A stretch of 19,687 nt of DNA from Clostridia bacterium (lineage in GTDB: Bacteria > Bacillota_A > Clostridia > Christensenellales > Borkfalkiaceae): NCBI GenBank assembly GCA_017462505.1, contig JAFTQY010000077.1:1-19687 (forward strand), given 5' to 3'. Position 1 is the stretch's first letter; the number at the start of each line of letters is the position of its first letter. Both the position numbers and the translations under genes were made by a program. This document shows positions 7,163-13,656 of the stretch, in pieces. Under the pieces are notes generated by a model. The model saw only the letters and a program-made list of their open reading frames with translations, searched no databases and was not told the DNA's origin.

Positions 7163-7192
7163 ATTGTACCACAAACGCTTTGCAAAAGTCAA
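7163..7192 (-). promoter_or_regulatory. Promoter of the DUF1846 gene
   Basis: Minus strand TTGACT (7187-7192), an 18-base spacer, TACAAT (7163-7168), about 42 bases before the start codon. Confidence 0.7.
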
Positions 7193-7234
7193 TGGTGTTG
7201 ACGAAAATTCTCCGCCCGTACCGAGATTTTTTTA

Positions 7235-7272
7235 TTATATAAAAACCCGCCCCCTGCGATAGGGCGGGTTTT
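7235..7272 (-). terminator. Terminator of the Nudix gene
   Basis: AAAACCCGCCC (7242-7252) pairs with GGGCGGGTTTT (7262-7272). On the minus strand the stem ends in TTTTTATATAAT. Confidence 0.82.
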
Positions 7273-7290
7273 CGGAACGTTTTTCCTTTG

Positions 7291-7785
7291 TCAAATCTTC
7301 TTTTTCAGCTCGCGTACGGCGTTGTTTAAGAAAAATTCCGCCGTTGTGCCCTTGCGGATAAGCTGTAACGCCTCTTCGGGCGCGCACCAACGCGCCTCCG
7401 CAATTTCGTTTTCCGCGATCTTCAACGCTTTGTCTTCCACGACCACGATAAAATTCAGCATCAAAACTTCCTTTTTCGCATGGTAACGCGAGGACATGTA
7501 TTTCGCCTTGACGACGTCCAAGCCCAGCTCTTCCTTGATCTCGCGCGGGATCGTCTTTTCGGCGTTCTCGCCCTTTTTGATATAGCCCGCAAACAGAATG
7601 AAATCCTCGTCGTTTACGTGTCTTGCCAGCAGAATTTTATCCTGCGCGCGGTTGGTCACCACCATCGATACCGCGATGGGGAACTGGGGGAACATATACG
7701 ATTGACACTTCTCGCAATAGGGGACTAAGCCTTCGTTTTCGCAAAAACGCAGGGTCGTCTTTGCTCCGCATTCTCTACAATACAT
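7291..7785 (-). CDS. Nudix hydrolase with N-terminal zinc ribbon (NudC-like)
   Basis: A 164-residue enzyme. Residues 3-27 hold four ribbon cysteines (C3, C6, C24, C27) in two CxxC knuckles, MYCRECG and PYCEKC. The Nudix box is complete at 67-89: G67, E73, R81-E82, E85-E86 and G88 match GX5EX7REUXEEXGU, which binds the catalytic metal. The ribbon-then-Nudix order resembles NudC, the NAD(H) pyrophosphatase that also removes NAD caps from RNA. However, the NudC SQPWPFPxS signature after the box is absent; the sequence there reads NEIAEARWCAPEEA. I therefore call it NudC-like with unknown substrate. Start supported by AAGGAGG five bases ahead of the ATG. Single gene with its own promoter and terminator. 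Confidence 0.92.
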   Translation of the reverse strand: MYCRECGAKTTLRFCENEGLVPYCEKCQSYMFPQFPIAVSMVVTNRAQDKILLARHVNDEDFILFAGYIKKGENAEKTIPREIKEELGLDVVKAKYMSSRYHAKKEVLMLNFIVVVEDKALKIAENEIAEARWCAPEEALQLIRKGTTAEFFLNNAVRELKKKI

Positions 7786-7846
7786 AAAAACCTCCTTATC
7801 GGCGCGATCGGCTTTGCACGCGCGCCCGTTTACTTTGTTCCTCTAT

Positions 7847-7875
7847 ATAATACCCCTTTTTTCGGCGGTTGTCAA
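7847..7875 (-). promoter_or_regulatory. Promoter of the Nudix gene
   Basis: Minus strand TTGACA (7870-7875), 17-base spacer, TATTAT (7847-7852). It points away from the ddh promoter, which starts about 100 bases to the right. Confidence 0.75.
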
Positions 7876-7966
7876 TACCGATGGAAAAATTTTTTGCGCT
7901 TTTGTATAAGTATTTTTAATACTTTGTATAAAAAATCCTAAAAAATACCACGCATTTTTTTTGCGC

Positions 7967-8001
7967 GAGCACTTGAAAATCACGGGGCTATGTGCTATAA
8001 T
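7967..8001 (+). promoter_or_regulatory. Promoter of ddh with flanking inverted repeat
   Basis: TTGAAA (7973-7978), 17-base spacer, TATAAT (7996-8001). AGCAC (7968-7972), just before the -35, is mirrored by GTGCT (7992-7996) at the -10, so the promoter lies in an inverted repeat. The block GAGCACTTGAAAA (7967-7979) recurs at the promoter at 12732-12744. Confidence 0.72.
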
Positions 8002-8060
8002 GATAGACGGAAAACGTTTTTTTTGCGTTCCAAGTCATTTTTTATCGAGGTATAAATAAA

Positions 8061-9044
8061 ATGTCTATCAAAATCGGTATTTACGGCTACGGCAATCTCG
8101 GCCGCGGCGTAGAGCTGGCTATCACGCAAAATCCCGATATGACGGCGGTGGGGGTGTTTACCCGCCGCGATCCTGACAGCGTAAAGACGTTGACGGGGAT
8201 TCCCGTTTTTGCGGCGGACGACGCGGTGAAGATGCAGGACAAGATCGACGTAATGATCATTTGCGGCGGCAGCGCCACCGACCTGCCCAAACAGACCCCC
8301 GCCCTCGCGCAATATTTCAACGTCGTGGACAGCTTTGACACTCACGCGAATATCCCCGCGCACGTATCCGCCGTACAGACGGCGGCGGAAAAGGCAAAGA
8401 CGACGGCGATCGTTTCCGCGGGCTGGGACCCCGGTATGTTCTCGATCGCGCGCTTGTATGCCGATTCCGTTTTGTCCGAGGGCAAGGATTATACGTTCTG
8501 GGGCAAAGGGGTCAGTCAAGGACATTCCGACGCGATTCGCCGTATCGACGGCGTAGCGGACGCGCGGCAGTACACAATTCCCATGGCAGAGGCGTTGAAC
8601 GCGGTACGTAATGGGGGGTCGCCCGAATTGACGACGGCGCAAAAGCACGAAAGAGAGTGCTTTGTCGTGGCAAAAGAGGGGGCGGATTTGGCGCGTATCG
8701 AACGGGAAATCAAGACTATGCCCAACTATTTTGCGGACTATCATACCACCGTGCATTTTATCACGAAAGAGGAAATGCAGGAAAAACACAGCGGCTTGCC
8801 CCACGGCGGCGCGGTGATCCGTAACGGCGTAACGGGTATCGATAAGCAAAACAAGCACGTGGTGGAATTTTCGTTAAAGCTTGGCTCTAATCCCGAATTT
8901 ACGGCGTCCGTTTTAATTGCGTGCGCGCGCGCCGCGTACCGCTTTCATAAACAGGGAGAATACGGCTGCAAAACCATGCTGGACGTACCCCCTGCCTACC
9001 TTTCGGCAAAGCCCCGTGAGGAGCTGATCGCGACTTTGTTATAA
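8061..9044 (+). CDS. ddh: meso-Diaminopimelate dehydrogenase
   Basis: A 327-residue NADPH-dependent enzyme that makes meso-2,6-diaminopimelate in one step by reductive amination of L-2-amino-6-oxopimelate. It supplies peptidoglycan cross-links and the lysine route. The N terminus has the dinucleotide-binding loop IGIYGYGNLGRGVE (residues 5-18, GxGxxG). The family blocks VDSFDTHANIP, VSAGWDPGMFS and FWGKGVSQGHSDAIRRIDGV follow, and these last two contain the substrate-binding region. The length fits Ddh (about 320-330). The start follows GAGGT with a 9-base gap. No lysine-pathway gene is next to it. The following genes serve secretion and the envelope. No clear terminator separates it from the next gene, which has its own promoter. 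Confidence 0.96.
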   Translation: MSIKIGIYGYGNLGRGVELAITQNPDMTAVGVFTRRDPDSVKTLTGIPVFAADDAVKMQDKIDVMIICGGSATDLPKQTPALAQYFNVVDSFDTHANIPAHVSAVQTAAEKAKTTAIVSAGWDPGMFSIARLYADSVLSEGKDYTFWGKGVSQGHSDAIRRIDGVADARQYTIPMAEALNAVRNGGSPELTTAQKHERECFVVAKEGADLARIEREIKTMPNYFADYHTTVHFITKEEMQEKHSGLPHGGAVIRNGVTGIDKQNKHVVEFSLKLGSNPEFTASVLIACARAAYRFHKQGEYGCKTMLDVPPAYLSAKPREELIATLL

Positions 9045-9081
9045 AATTGCCAAAATTTGCAAAAAAATTTTTAGAAAATGC

Positions 9082-9109
9082 TTGACAATCACAAAAAAGG
9101 TGATATAAT
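9082..9109 (+). promoter_or_regulatory. Strong promoter of the secreted-protein module
   Basis: TTGACA (9082-9087), 16-base spacer, TATAAT (9104-9109), both hexamers perfect. The leader of about 60 bases contains the inverted repeat TAATAAA/TTTATTA (about 9136-9158), just before the AAAGGAG ribosome binding site. Confidence 0.82.
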
Positions 9110-9175
9110 AAGTTCACATAATCGAAAAAATCGGTTAATAAAATGAAAAACTTTATTATTTAAAGGAGTGTTTTT

Positions 9176-9835
9176 ATGAAAAAATTAGGTTTAGTTGTTG
9201 GTTCGTTGGCCCTTGCTACGATCGGTGGCGTTTACGCAAACTGGGTATACCTTACCGATACGGACATTAGCGTTAATCACCGTATTGCGGCGTTCGGTAT
9301 GACCGATATTACAAGCGGGTCTGCGCAGGTTGGTGCTTATTCGGTAGAAGATAATATCGCAACCTTTGAAATCGATCAAAAAGACACGACGACGCCCGAT
9401 TACACGGCAGTATTGGTGAGAGCTTATACGGATAGTAGTAATGCGCCTAAGATTACGATTAAGCTTACTACGAATGTCGGTGCATCGGCGGATATCGTAG
9501 AAAACGGTATTGAAACGTATGTATATTTCGGCTTTACAACTACGCCTACGTATGATGATCCTACTACGGACGTTGTGGAAAACGCTGAAATTTTCAGCTG
9601 TACATATGACATTGATAATTATATTACGATCGGTCGTGCAGATAATACCACCGCAACTTATAAATGGGAAAAAGTTGACGGCACGCTTCAAGTGACCTTG
9701 AATATCGCGGAAGAAGATTTGATTTCGTTGAATACTTTCGTGTTGGATTCGATTGAAGAAAACAAGGCGTTTGAGGAATCCCTTAGCGAATTTAATATTT
9801 ACGTAACCTCGAAAGTGCCCGGTACTGGTGCTTAA
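9176..9835 (+). CDS. Secreted protein with SipW-cognate signal peptide (TasA/camelysin-like)
   Basis: 219 residues. The N terminus MKKLGLVVGSLALATIGGVYA, followed by NWVYLTD, is the special signal type processed by SipW peptidases: short hydrophobic core, GG, a small-residue cleavage site, then an aromatic W/Y pair. Cleavage after A21 is likely. The mature part of about 198 residues is rich in Thr, Asp, Val and beta-branched residues and looks all-beta. It has one Cys and no membrane anchor or sorting signal. TasA and camelysin (CalY) have the same signal and form extracellular fibres; similarity beyond the signal is weak, so the fibre role is inferred from context. It is the first gene after a perfect promoter and has a strong AAAGGAG site, which predicts the highest expression in the module. 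The codon mix is more A/T-rich than its neighbours. Confidence 0.8.
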   Translation: MKKLGLVVGSLALATIGGVYANWVYLTDTDISVNHRIAAFGMTDITSGSAQVGAYSVEDNIATFEIDQKDTTTPDYTAVLVRAYTDSSNAPKITIKLTTNVGASADIVENGIETYVYFGFTTTPTYDDPTTDVVENAEIFSCTYDIDNYITIGRADNTTATYKWEKVDGTLQVTLNIAEEDLISLNTFVLDSIEENKAFEESLSEFNIYVTSKVPGTGA

Positions 9836-9845
9836 TTAAAAACTG

Positions 9846-9917
9846 ACGACCTATTGCGTTTTGGGGCAATTAGATAGTCGTATCCCACGCAATCACATTG
9901 CGTGGGATTGATTTATT
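9846..9917 (+). promoter_or_regulatory. Double stem-loop between the secreted protein and its peptidase (partial terminator or RNA processing site)
   Basis: Two hairpins in the 133-base gap. The first pairs ACGAC (9846-9850) with GTCGT (9877-9881) and ATTGC (9853-9857) with GCAAT (9866-9870). The second is a perfect 12-bp stem, ATCCCACGCAAT (9882-9893) with ATTGCGTGGGAT (9897-9908), and a 3-base loop, followed by TGATTTATT. It fits an intrinsic terminator with a weak T tract, so read-through into the peptidase gene is expected. No promoter is evident after it. Confidence 0.6.
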
Positions 9918-9968
9918 ATAGATATTAGGTACTTTACAAAGCGAAGAGTAGAGTAGAGAGAATAGGAC

Positions 9969-11645
9969 ATGAGCCAGTTCGAGCTGTACATTTTTACCTT
10001 ATGCTTGATCGTGTTCGTACTTCTTACGGCAATATTTACGGCGTTTGTCGTTTGTCTTGTAAGAATGTATTTGAAGATGACGGACGCAGGGGTAAACGAT
10101 GAAAAAATAAAGAAAGAGTACTTGAAAGAGCAAGGAAAAAAGCCGTCTGTTTTCGGAATGATTATGGACAAAGCGGTTCTTGTTCTTTGTTGTGCTGTTC
10201 TTTTTCTTATGTTCGGATTTGGCGTGTCCGTTTCCGCAGGCGAGGGTAAAACCGCGGGCAATACTCCCGTCCTCAACGTCGTGCAAAGTGGCAGTATGTC
10301 CTATATCAACAAAAACCATAAATACTTAAAACCGGGGCAAGCGGATAATCAAATGCAAATGTTCGATTTGATTTTTATCAGCAAGCTCCCGAAAGAAGAG
10401 GATTTACGGGTGAACGATATCGTCGTTTATGAAACCGACGGCGTTTTGATTATCCACAGAATCGTGGGAATAGAAGCGCCGAACGAGCAACACCCCGACG
10501 AAACGTATTTCCTTTTGCAGGGCGACGCCAACGAGGTCGCGGATAAATTCCCCGTACGCTATAATCAGATGAAAGGGATATATCGCGGCCACCGTATCCC
10601 GTTCATCGGCAGTTTCGTGCTATTTATGCAATCGCCTGCCGGGTATCTGTGCGTGCTACTCGTCGTCTTTGCGCTGATCGCTACGCCGATGGCGGAAAAG
10701 AAGATAAAAAAAGCCAAAGAGAACAGGCTGTTTGCCATGGGCTTGTTGGGCGGAACGCAGGTTCAGGAAATACAAACGGACGAACTTGCCGCAACAGAGT
10801 TGGAAAGCAACGAATTACCGATTGCGGCCAACCGTTTTGCGGGCTTTGGCAAATCGAAGAGCTTTGTGGAAAAGCTTGCGCTTTCCAAAAACGCAGTCAA
10901 ATATATGTACGCGGATATTCTGTCCATTTTGGGGCGGATTGAAGATATCGAGGTGACGCGCGGTAAAAAGGGTGAAATCTACCGTTGCGCCAACAAACGG
11001 GTTTGTAAGATATCCTTCCGCGGTAAGACCTTAAACGTATATTTGGCGCTCAAACCCAAGGATTTTGAAAACACCAAATATATCTTTGAGGACGTTTCGG
11101 ACAAGAAAGGCTACCGTAGCTATGCTATGCGTATAAAATTGACCTCTGCGCGGCAGGTAAAATGGACGAAAGAGCTTATCGAAAAGCTGTGCGAGATCAA
11201 GGGTTTCCGTCTGGCGAAAGAGCCGATCACGGACGTTTCCATGCGCTTTACCTCGTTTAAAAAGGCAAAGTCGTTTACCTATAAGCTCAGGACGGCGGAC
11301 GCGGGGCTGAAAGACAAATATAAAAAGATGTCGCAAGCTCTGAAAGGAATATCCAGAGTACGTGCTATTCGCGGCAAAAAAGGGGAAACCTATCGCAGCG
11401 GAAATAAGGGGATCTGTAAGCTTGCCATACGCGGTAAGACCTTGAACGTGTATTTTGCGCTCGATCCCAAGGCATACGAAAACACGAAATATATCTACAA
11501 AGACGTTTCGTCGAGCAAGACGTATGAAAACTATGCGATGCGCGTGAAACTGACCTCGGATAGACAGGTGAGATGGGCGATTGAGCTGCTGGACGATTTG
11601 GCTCGTCAAAAGGACCTTGAAAGAGAGGTGAACGGCGATGCTTAA
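9969..11645 (+). CDS. SipW-type signal peptidase I with C-terminal tandem domain
   Basis: 558 residues. The middle is an S26B (ER/archaeal/SipW type) signal peptidase: NVVQSGSM with catalytic Ser109, then VLIIHRIVGIE with His163 in place of the Lys of classical LepB, and LLQGDANEVAD with Asp186. Membrane spans lie at about 8-32, 69-90 and 213-240; the first is extra compared with SipW. The basic segment 242-252 places the rest in the cytoplasm. The C-terminal 300 residues hold two copies of an unrecognised domain (about 297-411 and 435-550) sharing RGKKGE-YR, RGKTLNVY-AL-PK, ENTKYI--DVS and YAMR-KLTS-RQV-W. A 63-residue block is identical at 43 positions. B. subtilis SipW is only about 190 residues. 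It should process the two flanking secreted proteins. The ribosome binding site is weak. The stop overlaps the next gene by 8 bases. Confidence 0.88.
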   Translation: MSQFELYIFTLCLIVFVLLTAIFTAFVVCLVRMYLKMTDAGVNDEKIKKEYLKEQGKKPSVFGMIMDKAVLVLCCAVLFLMFGFGVSVSAGEGKTAGNTPVLNVVQSGSMSYINKNHKYLKPGQADNQMQMFDLIFISKLPKEEDLRVNDIVVYETDGVLIIHRIVGIEAPNEQHPDETYFLLQGDANEVADKFPVRYNQMKGIYRGHRIPFIGSFVLFMQSPAGYLCVLLVVFALIATPMAEKKIKKAKENRLFAMGLLGGTQVQEIQTDELAATELESNELPIAANRFAGFGKSKSFVEKLALSKNAVKYMYADILSILGRIEDIEVTRGKKGEIYRCANKRVCKISFRGKTLNVYLALKPKDFENTKYIFEDVSDKKGYRSYAMRIKLTSARQVKWTKELIEKLCEIKGFRLAKEPITDVSMRFTSFKKAKSFTYKLRTADAGLKDKYKKMSQALKGISRVRAIRGKKGETYRSGNKGICKLAIRGKTLNVYFALDPKAYENTKYIYKDVSSSKTYENYAMRVKLTSDRQVRWAIELLDDLARQKDLEREVNGDA

Positions 11646-12627
11646 ATCGGTGAGATGGATTTGTAGCTTGGTTGTCGTGCTGGTATGCGTGCTTTCGATC
11701 GGGGGAGCGTATGCCGTTTGGTCGTACCCGACCGATCGGTTGGACGATTTTCAATTAGGAAAAAAGATCACCATGGAGGCGTTCGATATTATCGAGGGCG
11801 ACAACGACATGGTCGTAGGCGAGGCGGTCGTTGCGGAAAAACTGGTCGCTGAAATCAATAAGATGAACGCCGACGCGTCAACGACGACGTTGGACGAAAT
11901 AACCGAAGAGAGAAAGGATAAAGGAGGCTGGTTGGGGACAATTAACGAGCTTGCCGCCGACGATCCCGACGACGTGGGCGCGAAGCTGAAAGCGTTGTTG
12001 GGTTTGGACACCTATCCCGAATTGACGGTTATCATTAAATTTATAAGCGCAGCCCCCGGGTACGAGTTGTTTACGACCCGTGTGGACGTTGACGCAAAAG
12101 ACGAGAACGGGAATTATATTATTCCCGAATCGGAATTTGAAAACGAAACCACGTTTATCTATCCCGTAAACCGAACGACCTTTAAGATGGGTACGGACGG
12201 GAATTACGTTATAGATACGGCTACCGTAGGGTATTCCCGTGCGATCTATTATTACGACACCCCCACGCAACAGTCAACGACGCGTTGCTACGACGTAACT
12301 ATGTGGGCGGAGGGTACTTCTTTCGATACTGCGGTGGAAATGGAAAACGACATCATCGGCAAAGAGATCACCGTACAGAACATCGACCAGACGAAAGAGA
12401 TGTATTTTCAATTCACGATCGGCGGCTGGGGCGGCGCGAGCGCAGGCGTGTACAAGGTTACGACCGAAACGGCAGGCTTGACGGCGACTATCTATAACAG
12501 TAGCGGGCAAGACGTGACGGGGCAACGCTTAACGGGTAGTACGTGGAGCTCGTCCACCTATTATTTGAAATTGTCGTACACGACGACGGGTACGCCCGAA
12601 AATTTCAAATTCACCCTTTCAACTTAA
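11638..12627 (+). CDS. Second secreted protein with SipW-cognate signal peptide
   Basis: 329 residues. The N terminus MLKSVRWICSLVVVLVCVLS, followed by IGGAYAVWSYPTD, is again the SipW-cognate type; cleavage after A26 is likely. The middle (about 40-220) is acidic and beta-rich with no family I recognise. The last 100 residues (about 228-329: FDTAVEMEN...YFQFTI...GVYKVTTE...TYYLKLSYTT...FKFTLS) resemble a pre-peptidase C-terminal (PPC-like) beta-sandwich, as found on many exported proteins. It starts inside the end of the peptidase gene (8-base overlap, AGAGGTG upstream), so the two are translationally coupled. In B. subtilis the operon tapA-sipW-tasA pairs two SipW substrates in the same way. 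This protein may be the minor subunit, anchor or adhesin. That role is inference. Confidence 0.8.
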   Translation: MLKSVRWICSLVVVLVCVLSIGGAYAVWSYPTDRLDDFQLGKKITMEAFDIIEGDNDMVVGEAVVAEKLVAEINKMNADASTTTLDEITEERKDKGGWLGTINELAADDPDDVGAKLKALLGLDTYPELTVIIKFISAAPGYELFTTRVDVDAKDENGNYIIPESEFENETTFIYPVNRTTFKMGTDGNYVIDTATVGYSRAIYYYDTPTQQSTTRCYDVTMWAEGTSFDTAVEMENDIIGKEITVQNIDQTKEMYFQFTIGGWGGASAGVYKVTTETAGLTATIYNSSGQDVTGQRLTGSTWSSSTYYLKLSYTTTGTPENFKFTLST

Positions 12628-12636
12628 TAACAAAAG

Positions 12637-12673
12637 GCAGACGACGGCAACAGCTAAGTTCGTCTGCTTTTTT
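12637..12673 (+). terminator. Terminator of the secretion module
   Basis: GCAGACGA (12637-12644) pairs with TCGTCTGC (12660-12667), followed by TTTTTT (12668-12673). Confidence 0.85.
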
Positions 12674-12731
12674 GCGTAGTCATAAAAAAAGATGACAGGA
12701 AAAAAGGGGGATTTTTCAATTTTCCTATGCT

Positions 12732-12766
12732 GAGCACTTGAAAAAAAGAAAAAAATCATATATAAT
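12732..12766 (+). promoter_or_regulatory. Promoter of the membrane-protein/LtaS-like operon
   Basis: TTGAAA (12738-12743), 17-base spacer, TATAAT (12761-12766). It is preceded by GAGCAC, giving the same 13-base block GAGCACTTGAAAA as the ddh promoter. The leader of about 127 bases to 12899 is purine-rich with repeated AACGT words. I see no riboswitch or coding frame in it. Confidence 0.75.
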
Positions 12767-12899
12767 GTAAAAGGAAGATTTTGCGAAAGAGCCTTTTTTC
12801 GGGCGGGAAACCGTAAGCAAAAAAACGTAAAAAACGTGCGAAAACGTAAGAAAAACCGCGTGGAAAAAGGGGAGAATACACCAAGAAAAGGGAAAGATT

Positions 12900-13643
12900 A
12901 TGAACTATTCTGCTTTCGATGCAAAAAAATTATGGACGAATTTGGCGCGTTTCGCGCTGTATATGGCGCTGGTCATCATCACGCCGTTTTTTGCGGAGAT
13001 GACGTCGCCGTGGTTCGTGCAAATTTCGTACGACCAGCTCACGCCGTTTTTCGTTGATATCGTCTTAACCTTATTGTGGCTGATCGAGATCGGTATCCTC
13101 GTCGCGGTGGAGCGCCTGATAAAACGCAAGGCAACCAAAGCCGAACGCGCAGAAAAAAAGGCGAATAAGGAAAAGAAAGAGAAAAAGGAAATACCCGTTC
13201 TGCCTTTAAAAAACGTTTTGATCATTTCGGGGATCATCGTCGCTTGCCTGGTGGTGGTCGGCTTGCAGATCGGCTTGGAGGTAAAGCCCTTCTACGACAT
13301 GGCGCAACGGGTAACCTCCGCGTACGCCTATCTTAACAACCTCGGTCCGATCATTATGGCTTTGGCAAAATGCCTTTGGATCATTTTGATTATCAAAGCG
13401 GCGCTTGCCATGGGCGAGGCGGTGTTCGGCGTGATCGACGCCAAGAAATTGCAGACCTTCTTGGTTTGGCTTTTCGCAACGCTGGTGCTGTTCATTTTCG
13501 GTCTGTACGATATTTTATCTTCCGAAAGTAAATACGCGCTGACCTACGTGCTGTTCTACGCTCTGTTCCCATTGCTGTATGCCTTGGCGAAAAAGAGCGA
13601 CGGCAAGTATTACCTGATCATTCTGTTTATTTACATTTTCTAA
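12900..13643 (+). CDS. Polytopic membrane protein of unknown function
   Basis: 247 residues that I cannot assign to a family. Hydrophobic spans lie at about 15-33, 50-71, 105-127, 147-178, 184-206, 211-230 and 236-247, so roughly six or seven. A long Lys/Glu-rich loop (73-98, RKATKAERAEKKANK and on) between spans two and three is very basic and should be cytoplasmic. There is no signal peptide and no catalytic motif. The start follows AAAGGGAAAG. The gene ends 13 bases before the LtaS-like gene, which has its own GGGGGAG site, so the two are in one operon. This suggests a partner role in polymer synthesis or transport at the membrane. It is probably a helper or transporter, but that is inference from position only. 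Confidence 0.8.
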   Translation: MNYSAFDAKKLWTNLARFALYMALVIITPFFAEMTSPWFVQISYDQLTPFFVDIVLTLLWLIEIGILVAVERLIKRKATKAERAEKKANKEKKEKKEIPVLPLKNVLIISGIIVACLVVVGLQIGLEVKPFYDMAQRVTSAYAYLNNLGPIIMALAKCLWIILIIKAALAMGEAVFGVIDAKKLQTFLVWLFATLVLFIFGLYDILSSESKYALTYVLFYALFPLLYALAKKSDGKYYLIILFIYIF

Positions 13644-13656
13644 GGGGGAGCGAAAA

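Noticed and set aside
7995..8858. 287-codon minus-strand frame opposite ddh
   Set aside because: It is antisense to an unmistakable ddh and runs over its promoter.
9045..9081. Terminator of ddh
   Set aside because: Only a weak TTGC...GCAA pairing next to A/T-rich DNA; no stable stem followed by a T run.
9143..9163. Upstream mini-ORF MKNFII in the leader of the secreted protein gene
   Set aside because: It has no ribosome binding site and merely overlaps the AAAGGAG of the real gene; seven codons arise easily by chance.
12773..12899. Riboswitch in the leader of the membrane-protein/LtaS-like operon
   Set aside because: No conserved riboswitch core or terminator pair is visible; the stretch is low-complexity and purine-rich.
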